From assembly GCA_033964015.1 (NCBI GenBank), contig CM066921.1:26207355-26271354 (forward strand): a DNA stretch of 64,000 nucleotides. Direction: 5' to 3'. Positions 55,368 through 64,000 of the stretch are shown one piece after another. This DNA comes from Scolanthus callimorphus. Lineage: Eukaryota; Cnidaria; Anthozoa; Actiniaria; Edwardsiidae. Positions within the stretch are counted from its first letter, which is position 1. Each line of letters opens with the position of its first letter. Below the pieces are notes generated by a model. That model ran no database searches and had not been told where the DNA came from. It saw only the letters and a list, made by a program, of their open reading frames with translations. The translations under genes were made by a program, and so were the position numbers.

Positions 55368-55521
55368 GATCAAGTTTTTCGAAATGGGAAAACCTTACGG
55401 AGCTGAGAAGAATTTTCAAGGGCATGGCAGCGAGTGGAATACTTCCAGTTCAGCAAGATAATGATGGTAGATGTGAAGTAATTAGGGCTTACTTCAGAAG
55501 GAAGAGTCTTGGCTACAAGAG
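55368..55521 (+). CDS. Orphan coding-like exon with consensus donor
   Basis: From about 55368 the frame reads SKWENLTELRRIFKGMAASG, then ILPVQQDNDGRCEVIRAYF and RRKSLGYKR, followed directly by GAG|GTAAGA at 55522 (phase 2). It looks like genuine amphipathic protein, unlike surrounding DNA. No acceptor or neighbouring exon is established and no family recognised. Confidence 0.3.
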
Positions 55522-56021
55522 GTAAGAACTGAACACAAGAAATCAAAACATTCCTCCTGATTCTTCTGTCATTTTCGCGGGTTTTTCACTGCAGAGCCAT
55601 GTGTTTTTATTTTCGTGTGTCGGTTGTAAGCTTACATCTTTCTGTGGATGAATTGTACTTCGCTTTAACAGATTAGTTGAAGAGATTTCGAGTTAATAAT
55701 CCTCCTCGGAGTATGCAGTACTTAAATTAATTTTCTTTTTCTCCATTCACCACCCTAAGCGATTGTAAAAATTGTTAGAAAAGTTAGCTCTTTTGACTTT
55801 TAATTCACATCCGAGCGGCTGGTCAAACCGCGCGTTTCGTGTTGTCTGTGCACTTCTAACATTACACCTCCAAAATTCCTCAAACAGCTTTACAGCTCAA
55901 AGAAACTGAAAAGATAGTCCACTGCATTTTGATAAATCTTTTTTTCCGCTCAGAATTCAGATTATATAGTAGTAGAATGCTTTTTAAGCTTAACTCAAGT
56001 TAGAAGTCTGAACAGCATCTA

Positions 56022-56437
56022 GAAAATATCATATGCAAATTAGGTCACGTGACCTGTTTTGCAGGATATCTCACGTTCTGAAAGGTTTTTCCAAACTTCA
56101 AAAACTATTCCTTAAAGTACTCTGGGAAAGGAGCTAAATGATTGGTAATTTGTAGTATCCTATATTTTCCTTGTACTCCCCATTTTTAATTGAAAAATTT
56201 GGCTCAAATTTCAGTGGTAGCTTGTCACGTGACTACTCTTCGTACCGGAACAGGTATCAAATTTTTTCGGTTCAAGGTCTTCTTTTAATACATACCAAAA
56301 CATTTGATATTCCATCAGTCTGTAAGATGAAATGTCTTAAAAATCAATTTATTGAGCAAATTGGTGTCTAGCCAAGCCTTAATCTGCCTGAGCACGCCGG
56401 GCCTCCGCGCGCGACAAAACGGCACGCTAAATCGTGG
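56022..56437 (+). repeat. 416-bp direct repeat, right copy
   Basis: Same sequence as 54530-54945. The flanks diverge immediately (AGCATCTA before, AGAATTATC after), so the boundaries are sharp. Confidence 0.9.
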
Positions 56438-57728
56438 AGAATTATCAGGCATTCAAATGGGACTGGATAAGAAAATAAGGCAGCTGTCACTTTATAATAT
56501 AGTAGGTAATAAAGATTGGACAGAAAATACAACATAAATCACACAAAAACTATATTACAGTTATGACCTGTACCTATATATTTCATGATTGTGTCAAATT
56601 GATAAATATAACATCTTGTGTCATTTACTGCTCTCAGCTGATTAGGTCTGCTATTTCAGTCATAACCTATTATGGCCAGCTTGAAACAGGGGCAAAACAT
56701 AGGACCTCTAAATCAGTAACATTTTGTTTGACAGAATTGTAACATGCTGCTATAGAGTTAATTAATTAAAAATGAATGGCAAAACTGCAATTTGTAAACT
56801 TCTCCTGGGACTAGTTTTACAGATAGAGGACCATTGTATTAATGCTTTGGGAATTCCATAAAAGAGCAAGTGCCAGTTAAATAAATTAGTACCCTGATAA
56901 GTGCAGAAGAGCACTGACATGACAGTCAACTGTCCCATAGGTGGGTGAAAAGTTTTTATTCGAGTGGTTTTCATCCGGCTGTGAAACAAAAACTAATAGT
57001 CAGTGTTTAATAGTGTCTACTAGTCATAATTACAAAGGAGAATACAATACAAATGACTTTCATAGTGTAAAGTAGTGCCTATTTGGTTAGTATCTATTTC
57101 ACAGTCGGATGAAAACCTCTCTAAAGCCTTCAAAGCCTGAAGCCATCTATTTTACCAGTGGTGAGATTCTTTGGTTTTTGTCATCTATATAATATTCTCC
57201 TACAAGTATATCATAAATTCTAACAAGTGCAAAAAGCTGGTAGTCACCAGAGTTGGATCAGCTACTTTGGAAACATTTTACCGCTGGCTCATTTTCATCT
57301 GCTAACAGTCATGGCAAAAAAATGATGTATTTGTTGTCAATAGATGTATTTGTTTAAAATAGAGAATAAAATAGAATTTATGTCAAAATCAAACAAACCA
57401 ATTTGCTTGCAATATTGTCCTGCCAGATATCCCCCTCAAAAAAAAGCAGGGATTTTTTCCATGACAGATATTGCCACAGTGAAGGTGAAATATCTAAACT
57501 AGATAGTACTAGAGTTATCCAAAGCTTCACTCATGTCACACAGAAACTGTGAGCATGCATGTAAGCAAGTGGAGTTTAGAATGTATGCAAGTTCAGACAT
57601 TAGTATTCTTGAGCTTCCAGGTGTTATAGTATTTTTGGTATTTTTTATTATTCAAGAAGACATTATGGGAATTCCTTGATTTATTTATACTGTATTTTTT
57701 GTTTCTTTTTACCTTAAATGTTATTGGC
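56438..57728. other. Intergenic, nothing recognised
   Basis: AT-rich DNA without clear ORFs or repeats. Two phrases (GTTTTCATCCGGCTGTGAAA at 56967 and its inverse TTTCACAGTCGGATGAAAAC at 57096) form a small inverted pair. Confidence 0.35.
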
Positions 57729-57965
57729 CTATCTTCTAGTATTAATGAAAGCTTTTAAAGAAGGTATAAGCTCTAAGATATAGTCTCTCACAGATTCTGA
57801 AATCTTAGGCACCATAACACAAAGGCAGTCTTTTCTAGCAACAATTTTCCTCTGGTATTCCTGATATTCTTTTTCTGTCATTGGAGACTGACATGCTTTA
57901 GATGTGTCAGACTGTGACAAGTTCCCGTAATGCAGAATGCATACAAATCTCCATGGCCCTGTCAT
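57729..57965 (-). CDS. Possible terminal exon, unknown protein
   Basis: A minus-strand frame reads GPWRFVCILHYGNLSQSDTS, KACQSPMTEKEYQEYQRKIV, ARKDCLCVMVPKISESVRDY and ILELIPSLKAFINTRR, then TAG. Balanced composition and a helical C-terminus look protein-coding. An acceptor-like ATGACAG lies at its upstream edge (stop just before), so a terminal exon is more likely than a complete gene. No family recognised. Confidence 0.3.
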   Translation of the reverse strand: MTGPWRFVCILHYGNLSQSDTSKACQSPMTEKEYQEYQRKIVARKDCLCVMVPKISESVRDYILELIPSLKAFINTRR

Positions 57966-58737
57966 TTGTCAAATATCGAGGCCCCATTCAAAATATCAAG
58001 GCCCCATTCAACAGTGCAGTTCTTCATGCTGTTAGTTTTTTAAATCAATTTTTGACAAACTTTTGTCTTGTTACACTCCATGACCGAGCAGCGTACTCAC
58101 ATCTCGAAATATATCAATCGCTATCTTCTTCTAAAACATCAGGCAGTTCTTGTAAGCCATAACCATCGCTTGTGACGAAAGTACGCTCGAAATTTGCAAG
58201 GAATTTACAGAGGAAGACGCGGATAATAGGAGACATGGAAGCGAACTTTTACACGAGTCGAACTCGTTTGTTGAAATTCAAGAGAATCCGTACAGCAAAT
58301 GTTTTGTTCCTCGACAACAACGTCCCCTGAAGCTTTTTCTTGCAAAAGTCCTCATAGTCCGTGGGCCAGGAGTCGAAACCCTCCCCCCCCTCGGGGATTT
58401 TTGCTAACATATATCATTCGAAAGCTTAGGCCGAGGGTAGTCCAAAACCGGTTGTTCGCACTTTCGAAGTGGAAGCGTTTAGGAGTTACGGCGCATTTTA
58501 CATTTGGGCTTCAAAACCACAGGGTACCCGCGTCGAGAATAGCGAAAAACAAATAAAATCCCCTGTGTTACATCAAAAACACTCGATATCGCACCTTTTG
58601 CCTAATAACAGCCTAAATCCGCTATTTTGCTAGAAAAACTCTTAATAAAAGCATTAAAAGTAGGAAATTCGTTCAATAAAAAGCACAGGGTACCCACGTC
58701 TCATAATTTTGAAAACAGTCAGAAAAAGTGTCTAGCC

Positions 58738-58995
58738 CTACACGATTTTCACACGTTTCCTCTCCCAGATATGTACAAAATAGTGTTTTATCAGTAGTAA
58801 ACGAATATGTGTGCTTTGCGGCATATTATGCCATCCATGTTTGTTCTTGTTGACTGATGTATCAGAGCATTTTCGGGCTCTGGGATCGCCGCACTTTCCA
58901 CGACAGACAAGGCGGTGTTGCTTCGCCTTTTTGCAGTCTTCTCGCGTGTAATCGCTAGATTTGAATTTGAGCATTATGTGCGTGGATAGCTTCAC
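58738..58995 (-). CDS. Cys-rich ORF within the inverted-repeat element, unknown
   Basis: 85 codons; CKKAKQHRLVCRGKCGDPRA and RKC give C-x10-C-x3-C-x7-C spacing that could bind zinc, but no family is recognised and the C-terminal third reads like non-coding DNA. Confidence 0.2.
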   Translation of the reverse strand: MKLSTHIMLKFKSSDYTREDCKKAKQHRLVCRGKCGDPRARKCSDTSVNKNKHGWHNMPQSTHIRLLLIKHYFVHIWERKRVKIV

Positions 58996-59118
58996 GTTAG
59001 TGTCTTAGCCAGGGTCCTCCCAGAGGTAAGTGGTAGCGGTGATAGCTTTCAAAGAAATATAATTACCATCTGTTCACGGAATAGTGAAATACAACAGTTT
59101 GGCATTATGCTTTGTACC

Positions 59119-59190
59119 CTGCGAGCAGTGGTATCCTCCTATCTTCGCTTGCCGCCGGGGCCGAAGAAAGGAGGAAACCACTGCTCGCAG
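59119..59190. repeat. Hairpin CTGCGAGCAGTGGT
   Basis: CTGCGAGCAGTGGTATCCTC and its inverse GGAAACCACTGCTCGCAG enclose CGCCGGGGCCGAAG. Probably a small MITE nested in the inverted-repeat element. Confidence 0.6.
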
Positions 59191-60723
59191 AGTAATATGC
59201 TTTTGGCATTTGTTTAATTCTATGCCGTAGTACGGAAAATAATCCTTTCTGCCGAGTATCCTCAGGCTCTTCAATTTGCTGGGATTGATATTAGAATTGT
59301 GACTTATAGATTGTAGTAGGAAAGTAATGAGCTATCTGCTTACCAGTGCTAGTGCGCACTTGCGTGTCTTTGTTTCTAAAATAATGCAGCTCGTGCACCA
59401 TAAAGTAAAACGTAGTTGCGCTAAATTTTGCTATGGCGTGCGTCGCTGACGGGAAATTCGCGCCTGTTGTGCTATACAACTTTTTGGAGATTTTAACGTG
59501 GTTATGCTACTGGGTGCTTTACTTTTGGATTGCTTAGCGTGTTAAGTTCTCATCCGAGTCATTAATCTGTTTTGCTGGTCCCTTATATACAGAGTGAAGT
59601 GTATGTAAGTAGGTAATTAGTAGTTTCGCGCCTCGTAAAGTCCAAAAGCACTTCGTTACGAATTCCCTCGGATGGCTGATGGCTACAAGCTCCGTATATT
59701 TCTACGGCGATTCCAAAAGTGCACTAGTCGGAACGTGAGGGCTATGAGCCATAGCTTAGTATTTCATGACATTTTGCAGACATATTAACAACAAGTACAG
59801 TACAAGTAGTGTTTTCGCATAATGTAAAACTCTATTTTTCCTTTACAGCAACCACAAAACAGTTATTAGGAAAACAACGGATTTCCTCATATTTCCGCTA
59901 GACATGGTTATCCTTTGGAGACATTTCTACGACAAAATATTGAGCTAACCATTTGTTGTTGTTTTTCCTCTCATTTTCTGACAGAAAAATAGATTTCCGC
60001 CTGTTACTCAAGCTATAAAATTCGCATTTCGAATTGTTAAAACCGCGCGACGCGGGTATCCTGTGGAATACACTGTTGCCCAAATCACCTATTTGAATGC
60101 TTTTATGCACACGTTTTCAACGTAATCATGCCTTAAAGGCTATTTCGTGACCAGCTGCACAATATGTTGAGTTTTGAATGGAATACAAGCATTTTATTTG
60201 TATTTTTCGCTATCCCCGACGCGGGTACCCTGTGGTTTTGAAGCCCAAATGTAAAATGCACCGTAACTCCTAAACGCTTCCACTTCAAAAGTGCGAACAA
60301 CCGGTTTTGAACTACCCTTGACCTAAGCTTTCGAATGATATATGTCAGCAAAAATCCCCAAGGGGGGGGAGGGTTTCGATTCCTGGCCCACGGACTATCA
60401 TCTTGTGCAGGGTATGACAGTTGAACTCATCATAAATATTGAGCAAAAATCCATCCTTTGCACTGCTCCGTGTTCGAACGCGCCGCCATCTTGCTACTAT
60501 CACAGAAATATACAACCGCTGACCGCGACTCAAGTCTCGGCGAACGTGCCGCTTTGGCGCGCGTATAGTGCCGCTTTGGCGCGCGTATAGGCCCGCTGTG
60601 GAGCGCGGCGCGCCAAGTCACCAGCCTTAAGGCAGCCTCTACTGAATTATATCTTTTAGCGCTTGCATTGCGACTTTTTCTCGCCCACATCCCCTCAAGT
60701 CAGGCATGATTATGTTATTACAG

Positions 60724-61024
60724 TTTAGTATAATTACTCAAGCGACTCCGCGCGCTGATTGGTCGAGAAGTTCATCATATTTTGCTATATTCACGTTATA
60801 CACTCTTTTTTCTTTATAAGAACCTTTTTTATAAGAACGTCAAGGCTGAAATATGGCCAAAGATTAAGAACATTCTGATACATTTACTGTAAAAAATACC
60901 TGATTTTGCCCAGGCTGAAGTCGATTCTTAGACGTTCTTATAAAAAAAAAGAGTGTGAATATAACATTGAAACGCGATTTTCTCTGCCGAAAATCTTAGA
61001 AGTCACTTGAGTAATTATACTAAA
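60724..61024. mobile_element. 301-bp MITE with a nested ATAAGAAC palindrome
   Basis: TTTAGTATAATTACTCAAG and its perfect inverse (61006-61024). Inside, ACACTC(TTTTTTC)TTTATAAGAAC and GTTCTTATAAA...GAGTGT form a second pair. Confidence 0.75.
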
Positions 61025-61638
61025 ACAATTAGTCGCCGAAGGCTCCGTAAATATCGGTGAATAGTCTATTCGCCGATATTTACGGAGCCTTGGAGATCTG
61101 ACAATGCGTACATATTGCCAAAAGATACCTGCTTATAATCTCCAAGACTGAAGTTCATAGCGAGTATATTTTTAAAGTTTCGCATGAGTCACCTTAAGAC
61201 AGATTGTTTTAGTGATTCGAGCAACGCGTTGACTTTATTTTAACATCTTTTGACTTTATTTTAACATCTTTTGAAAGGTTTGCATGCAAGAAGTAACTCG
61301 AGTTAGTTCCATCAAGAAATCTTGAAGGGAACCTATGAAAATACATTTCGAAATTTATATACAAAGGTATAGGGAATTGGAAGGAATTGCGCCTGACATG
61401 GAGTTTTCCTATTATTGTCCTCCAAGTGGTAAACTTTGAAATTTAATTTCTCTGCTTTCCGTGCGAATTTCATTGCGGGACGAACCGAAGTTATTCCTTA
61501 TATGTAGAATGGATAAGGAATTAACCTTGTGTGAAAGCTAAAGTGCTAATGAAATATCATCCCATGTGTGCTTCTGAGCGTTAGCCCTAGTAAGCGGAGA
61601 AAGAGAAAAAATATCTGACCCCGAGAGGGATATGTAGT

Positions 61639-62045
61639 CCCGGGGGGGGGACTCCCCATATTTTCAGACGGGGGTGCTCGTCGGGAAAATTGATTTTGAC
61701 CCTAAGGGATAGCAAAATGGGTGTGGCCAACAGCAAATTTACCCCTAAAAGAAAGCAAATTTGGCGAGGCGAGCGCCGAATTTACCCCTAAAAGATAGCA
61801 AATTTGGCAGGTCAAAACAAATAAAAGCGAATTTTAGGTCTTTTAGGGTTTTCATCCAAGTTTCCTTTCAAAATATCAGTTCTGGTGTCAGTACCAATAT
61901 ATTTCTGGGCAAAGATTGGTCTGAGACTCCCTAAGGGATAGGGCTGATTTAAAACACCCCTAAGAGATAGCACGTCTGTCAATTTTATACCCTAAGGGAT
62001 AGGACGAGCACCCCCGTCTGAAAATATGGGGAGTCCCCCCCCGGG
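61639..62045. mobile_element. 407-bp MITE with 8-bp target-site duplication (hAT-like)
   Basis: Ends CCCGGGGGGGGACTCCCCAT and inverse, about 43 bp of TIR. TATGTAGT flanks both sides (61631-61638 and 62046-62053). Internal CCCTAAGGGATAG(C) units repeat at least six times. An 8-bp duplication fits hAT-type transposition. Confidence 0.85.
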
Positions 62046-62339
62046 TATGTAGTTCTTCGAAAGCAAACCAAAATAAAACAAAGGGGTTCTAAAGTTTTGA
62101 GTAACTGCATCATTGACCGCTTTTTGACAAAATTGCTCGAAATCCTTGTAAAATCTGTCTTAATCCTTTCTATGACAGCGTCCCAAACTTGGAAAGGACC
62201 ATTAGAAACTGGGCGATATTGCATAAAGCTGATTATCTTTTTTTTTATACATTTGCGCCCGGTAAAGGAACAACTTTCCGTACAAATAATCATGCATGTG
62301 AGGTGAGGCTATAGTTAAAAAAAATCCATAATATGATTA

Positions 62340-62562
62340 TGATTTGTCTACAAATATATAACTATATATATATTACAATAATAACAATATTACAATAATT
62401 ATTATATAATATTACAATATAATTAAATATATAATATAATTATTAAATATATAATATAATTATATTATAATATTACAATATGACTAAATTACATATATGT
62501 ACAAGGGGTAAAAAAGCTATAATTAAAAATATAATAATATAATAAAATATAAAAATATATAA
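62340..62562. repeat. AT-only low-complexity tract
   Basis: TAATATTACAATATAATTAA-type sequence with almost no G or C. It replaces the upstream part of the LINE ORF1, so it marks the element's 5' truncation or an expanded microsatellite. Confidence 0.8.
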
Positions 62563-62820
62563 TTTTTTAAAGAAAAGGAAGAGGTAAGGGATCTAGCTAG
62601 AAATTTAAAAGACACGGCTTTCGGCATCTCCGAAGATTACCCTAAAGAAGTCACGGATGTCCGTAAAAAGCTTGTACCACTTCTAAAACAAGCGAAACAG
62701 GAAAATCGCAAAGCCGTTATCAAGGTTGACCAGTTATTTATTGACGATGTACTTTATCGAGGGCCAGAAGCCCATCGCGATTATGTTATCCACGTAAGTA
62801 AGAAAAAGAAGCTGATTTAA
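62563..62820 (+). CDS. LINE ORF1 C-terminal fragment
   Basis: Reads VRDLARNLKDTAFGISEDYP, KEVTDVRKKLVPLLKQAKQE, NRKAVIKVDQLFIDDVLYR to a stop. This matches the C-terminal domain of L1-type ORF1 RNA-binding proteins (DYP...R(K)KL-x-P...A...K-A-x-I-K-x-D-x-L-x-I-D). The upstream coiled coil/RRM part is missing. Confidence 0.8.
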   Translation, partial: FFKEKEEVRDLARNLKDTAFGISEDYPKEVTDVRKKLVPLLKQAKQENRKAVIKVDQLFIDDVLYRGPEAHRDYVIHVSKKKKLI

Positions 62821-63156
62821 TACCCCGGTCGCTATACCGGATAGTTATGTAGCGTGAATATTTAGATAAGTTTATAGAAGTTATAGTTGAAAGAAATTAC
62901 ATTGGATCGCCTCTATCGCTCGCAACAATCATCTTAGAACCCAGTCGATCAGATACGCCACAAGGTCAATCTCCCTTAAATCTCAATTTTCGTTGGCGAC
63001 CTTGTCGATATTTACTGTTTTTCAGTAAATTTCATTTTGTCTCTATATGCTAATTTTTGTACTTGTCCTTATTGTAAATTTGCATTCATTAACATCAGTT
63101 ACTCTCACTTTGTGCATCAAGTGTTACTTTAAATACCACTTACATAATTTCTTTAA

Positions 63157-64000
63157 ATGCCTTTCAACTTCACGTGCTGCTCCCTAAATGTTCGTGGCTT
63201 AAATGACACAAAGAAACGTAGGCAAATATTTAGATGGCTTCACAATCAAAAATTCGCCCTTGTATGTCTTCAAGAAACTTTTAGTTCTGAGCGCTTGGAA
63301 AAAATATGGACAGCGGAATGGGGTGGAAAGGCGTACTTTAGTCATGGAACAAATCACAGCAAAGGCGTAGTAATTCTTATTAACCCGAAAGTTGATTTGC
63401 AAATAGTGAATTGCGTGTGTGACAAGGAAGGGAGGTTCGTAATTCTTGAGGTAGCATCGGAAGAAAACTCTTTGGTTTTTGTAAGCACGTACGCCCCTAA
63501 CGACTTAGCAAAACAGCAAACGTTCATTACTTCTATTTCCAACAGGCTACGTGAGTTCGCAGGCAAACCAATCTTTTGGGCAGGCGACCATAATTGCGCA
63601 CTTACACCCTTAGACAAAAGCGGCGGATCAAATATATCTACAAAACAACTGGTAATCGATGAAATTTTGAACGCATGTCACTCGCTAGGTGTACAAGATA
63701 TATGGAGGTCACAACATCCAACTCTAAGGCAATACACCTGGCACAGCAGATCGCTTAAAATACAATGCAGGCTAGACTACTGGTTAATTTCTAATTCGGT
63801 TGCGTCTCTTGTTGAAAAATCTGAAATTATTCCAACTAGTTTCTCTGATCACTCAGCAACGACCATTACTATAAGATCCAAAGACTTTGCTAAACGTGGT
63901 CCAGGTTTCTGGAAATTCAATAATTCCTTGTTGAAAGACTATCATTTTATTGAACAACTCAACGAAAAAATTGCACAATTAAAAACAGATCTAAACTCTT
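63157..64000 (+). CDS. LINE ORF2, APE endonuclease domain (partial)
   Basis: 281 codons from ATG 63157, open to the window edge. APE motifs: SLNVRGLND (N site), LVCLQETFSS (catalytic Glu), STYAPND, WAGDHNCAL (normally GDFN, here Asp-His-Asn), RLDYWLISN (LD..W/L) and SDHSATTITI (catalytic Asp-His). Nicks target DNA to prime reverse transcription. The intact frame suggests a fairly young copy. Confidence 0.88.
   Translation, partial: MPFNFTCCSLNVRGLNDTKKRRQIFRWLHNQKFALVCLQETFSSERLEKIWTAEWGGKAYFSHGTNHSKGVVILINPKVDLQIVNCVCDKEGRFVILEVASEENSLVFVSTYAPNDLAKQQTFITSISNRLREFAGKPIFWAGDHNCALTPLDKSGGSNISTKQLVIDEILNACHSLGVQDIWRSQHPTLRQYTWHSRSLKIQCRLDYWLISNSVASLVEKSEIIPTSFSDHSATTITIRSKDFAKRGPGFWKFNNSLLKDYHFIEQLNEKIAQLKTDLNS

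Larger units (their letters stand above)
58354..60398. mobile_element. 2.05-kb inverted-repeat element, about 350-bp arms
   Basis: ATAGTCCGTGGGCCAGGA at 58354 and its inverse ending at 60398; the outer 200 bp match closely, the inner parts (to about 58705 and from about 60040) are diverged but share a second GGGTACCC(G/A)CGTC motif. Interior ORF at 58995-58738 (minus) has a Cys-rich stretch (CRGKCGDPRARKCSD) without known family. No transposase; non-autonomous or an inverted pair. Confidence 0.65.
62563..64000 (+). mobile_element. L1/Tx1-type LINE, ORF1 end and ORF2 start, runs off window
   Basis: The end of ORF1, a 336-bp gap, then ORF2 with an APE endonuclease that remains open to the last base. 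The order ORF1-ORF2 and domain content define an L1-clade non-LTR retrotransposon. Its 5' end is lost in the AT tract; whether the RT domain survives lies beyond the window. Confidence 0.88.

Noticed and set aside
54530..56437. LTR retrotransposon
   Set aside because: Direct repeats lack TG/CA termini, no primer-binding site or polypurine tract is seen, and no gag-pol is between them.
58299..60351. Similar ORFs at 58299-58556 (+) and 60133-60351 (-) as homologous genes
   Set aside because: They read the two arms of one inverted repeat; similarity reflects DNA duplication, with no recognisable protein.

Overview
The window looks like nuclear DNA from an animal, most likely an anthozoan cnidarian such as a stony coral. 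The reasons are AT-leaning DNA, short exons with consensus GT/AG junctions in introns of 0.2-6 kb, very dense miniature transposons and fold-back elements, LINE fragments of animal type, and a metazoan Polycomb-group gene. The species assignment is inference, because nothing in the sequence names it.

Positions 1-35115 are occupied by one large plus-strand gene. I rebuilt 22 exons whose splice phases agree at every junction. The gene encodes an acidic N-terminal part, an FCS zinc finger, three MBT repeats, a SLED domain, a long Pro/Ser/Thr-rich linker with basic and acidic patches, and a C-terminal SAM domain. This is the architecture of SFMBT (Scm-like with four MBT domains), but one MBT repeat is missing and the remainder suggests which one. 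The true 5' end is upstream of the window. Three irregularities stand out: a one-base frame break in exon 16, a 157-bp tandem duplication of part of exon 20 that creates a potential poison exon, and several tandem splice sites.

The introns and the 35-44 kb interval are packed with non-autonomous DNA transposons. They include TTAA-flanked (piggyBac-like), TA-flanked (Tc1/mariner-like), 8-bp target-site (hAT-like) and 9-bp target-site (Mutator-like) elements, fold-back elements, a 3.8-kb element with about 210-bp inverted repeats, and a family bounded by GGAGCTCCGC that carries CRE-like palindromes in 128-bp tandem repeats.

Positions 44.9-53.3 kb hold three tandem copies of an intron-poor gene for an FAD-dependent oxidoreductase. 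Copy A is a degenerate pseudogene, copy B has one frame break, and copy C is an intact 433-codon ORF. Each is followed directly by a tRNA-like Pol III head. The duplicated unit is about 2 kb; the B-C interval is enlarged by two adjacent insertions of a TIR element. The protein looks bacterial in style, so lateral origin is a hypothesis.

Positions 53.3-62.5 kb are repeat-rich: a SINE, a LINE 3' end, a 416-bp direct repeat that appears identical in both copies, a 2-kb inverted-repeat element, and an hAT-like MITE with a target-site duplication. A few orphan coding-like segments lie here. The window ends in the 5' half of an L1/Tx1-type LINE: the end of ORF1, then the start of ORF2 with its APE endonuclease domain, open to the last base.
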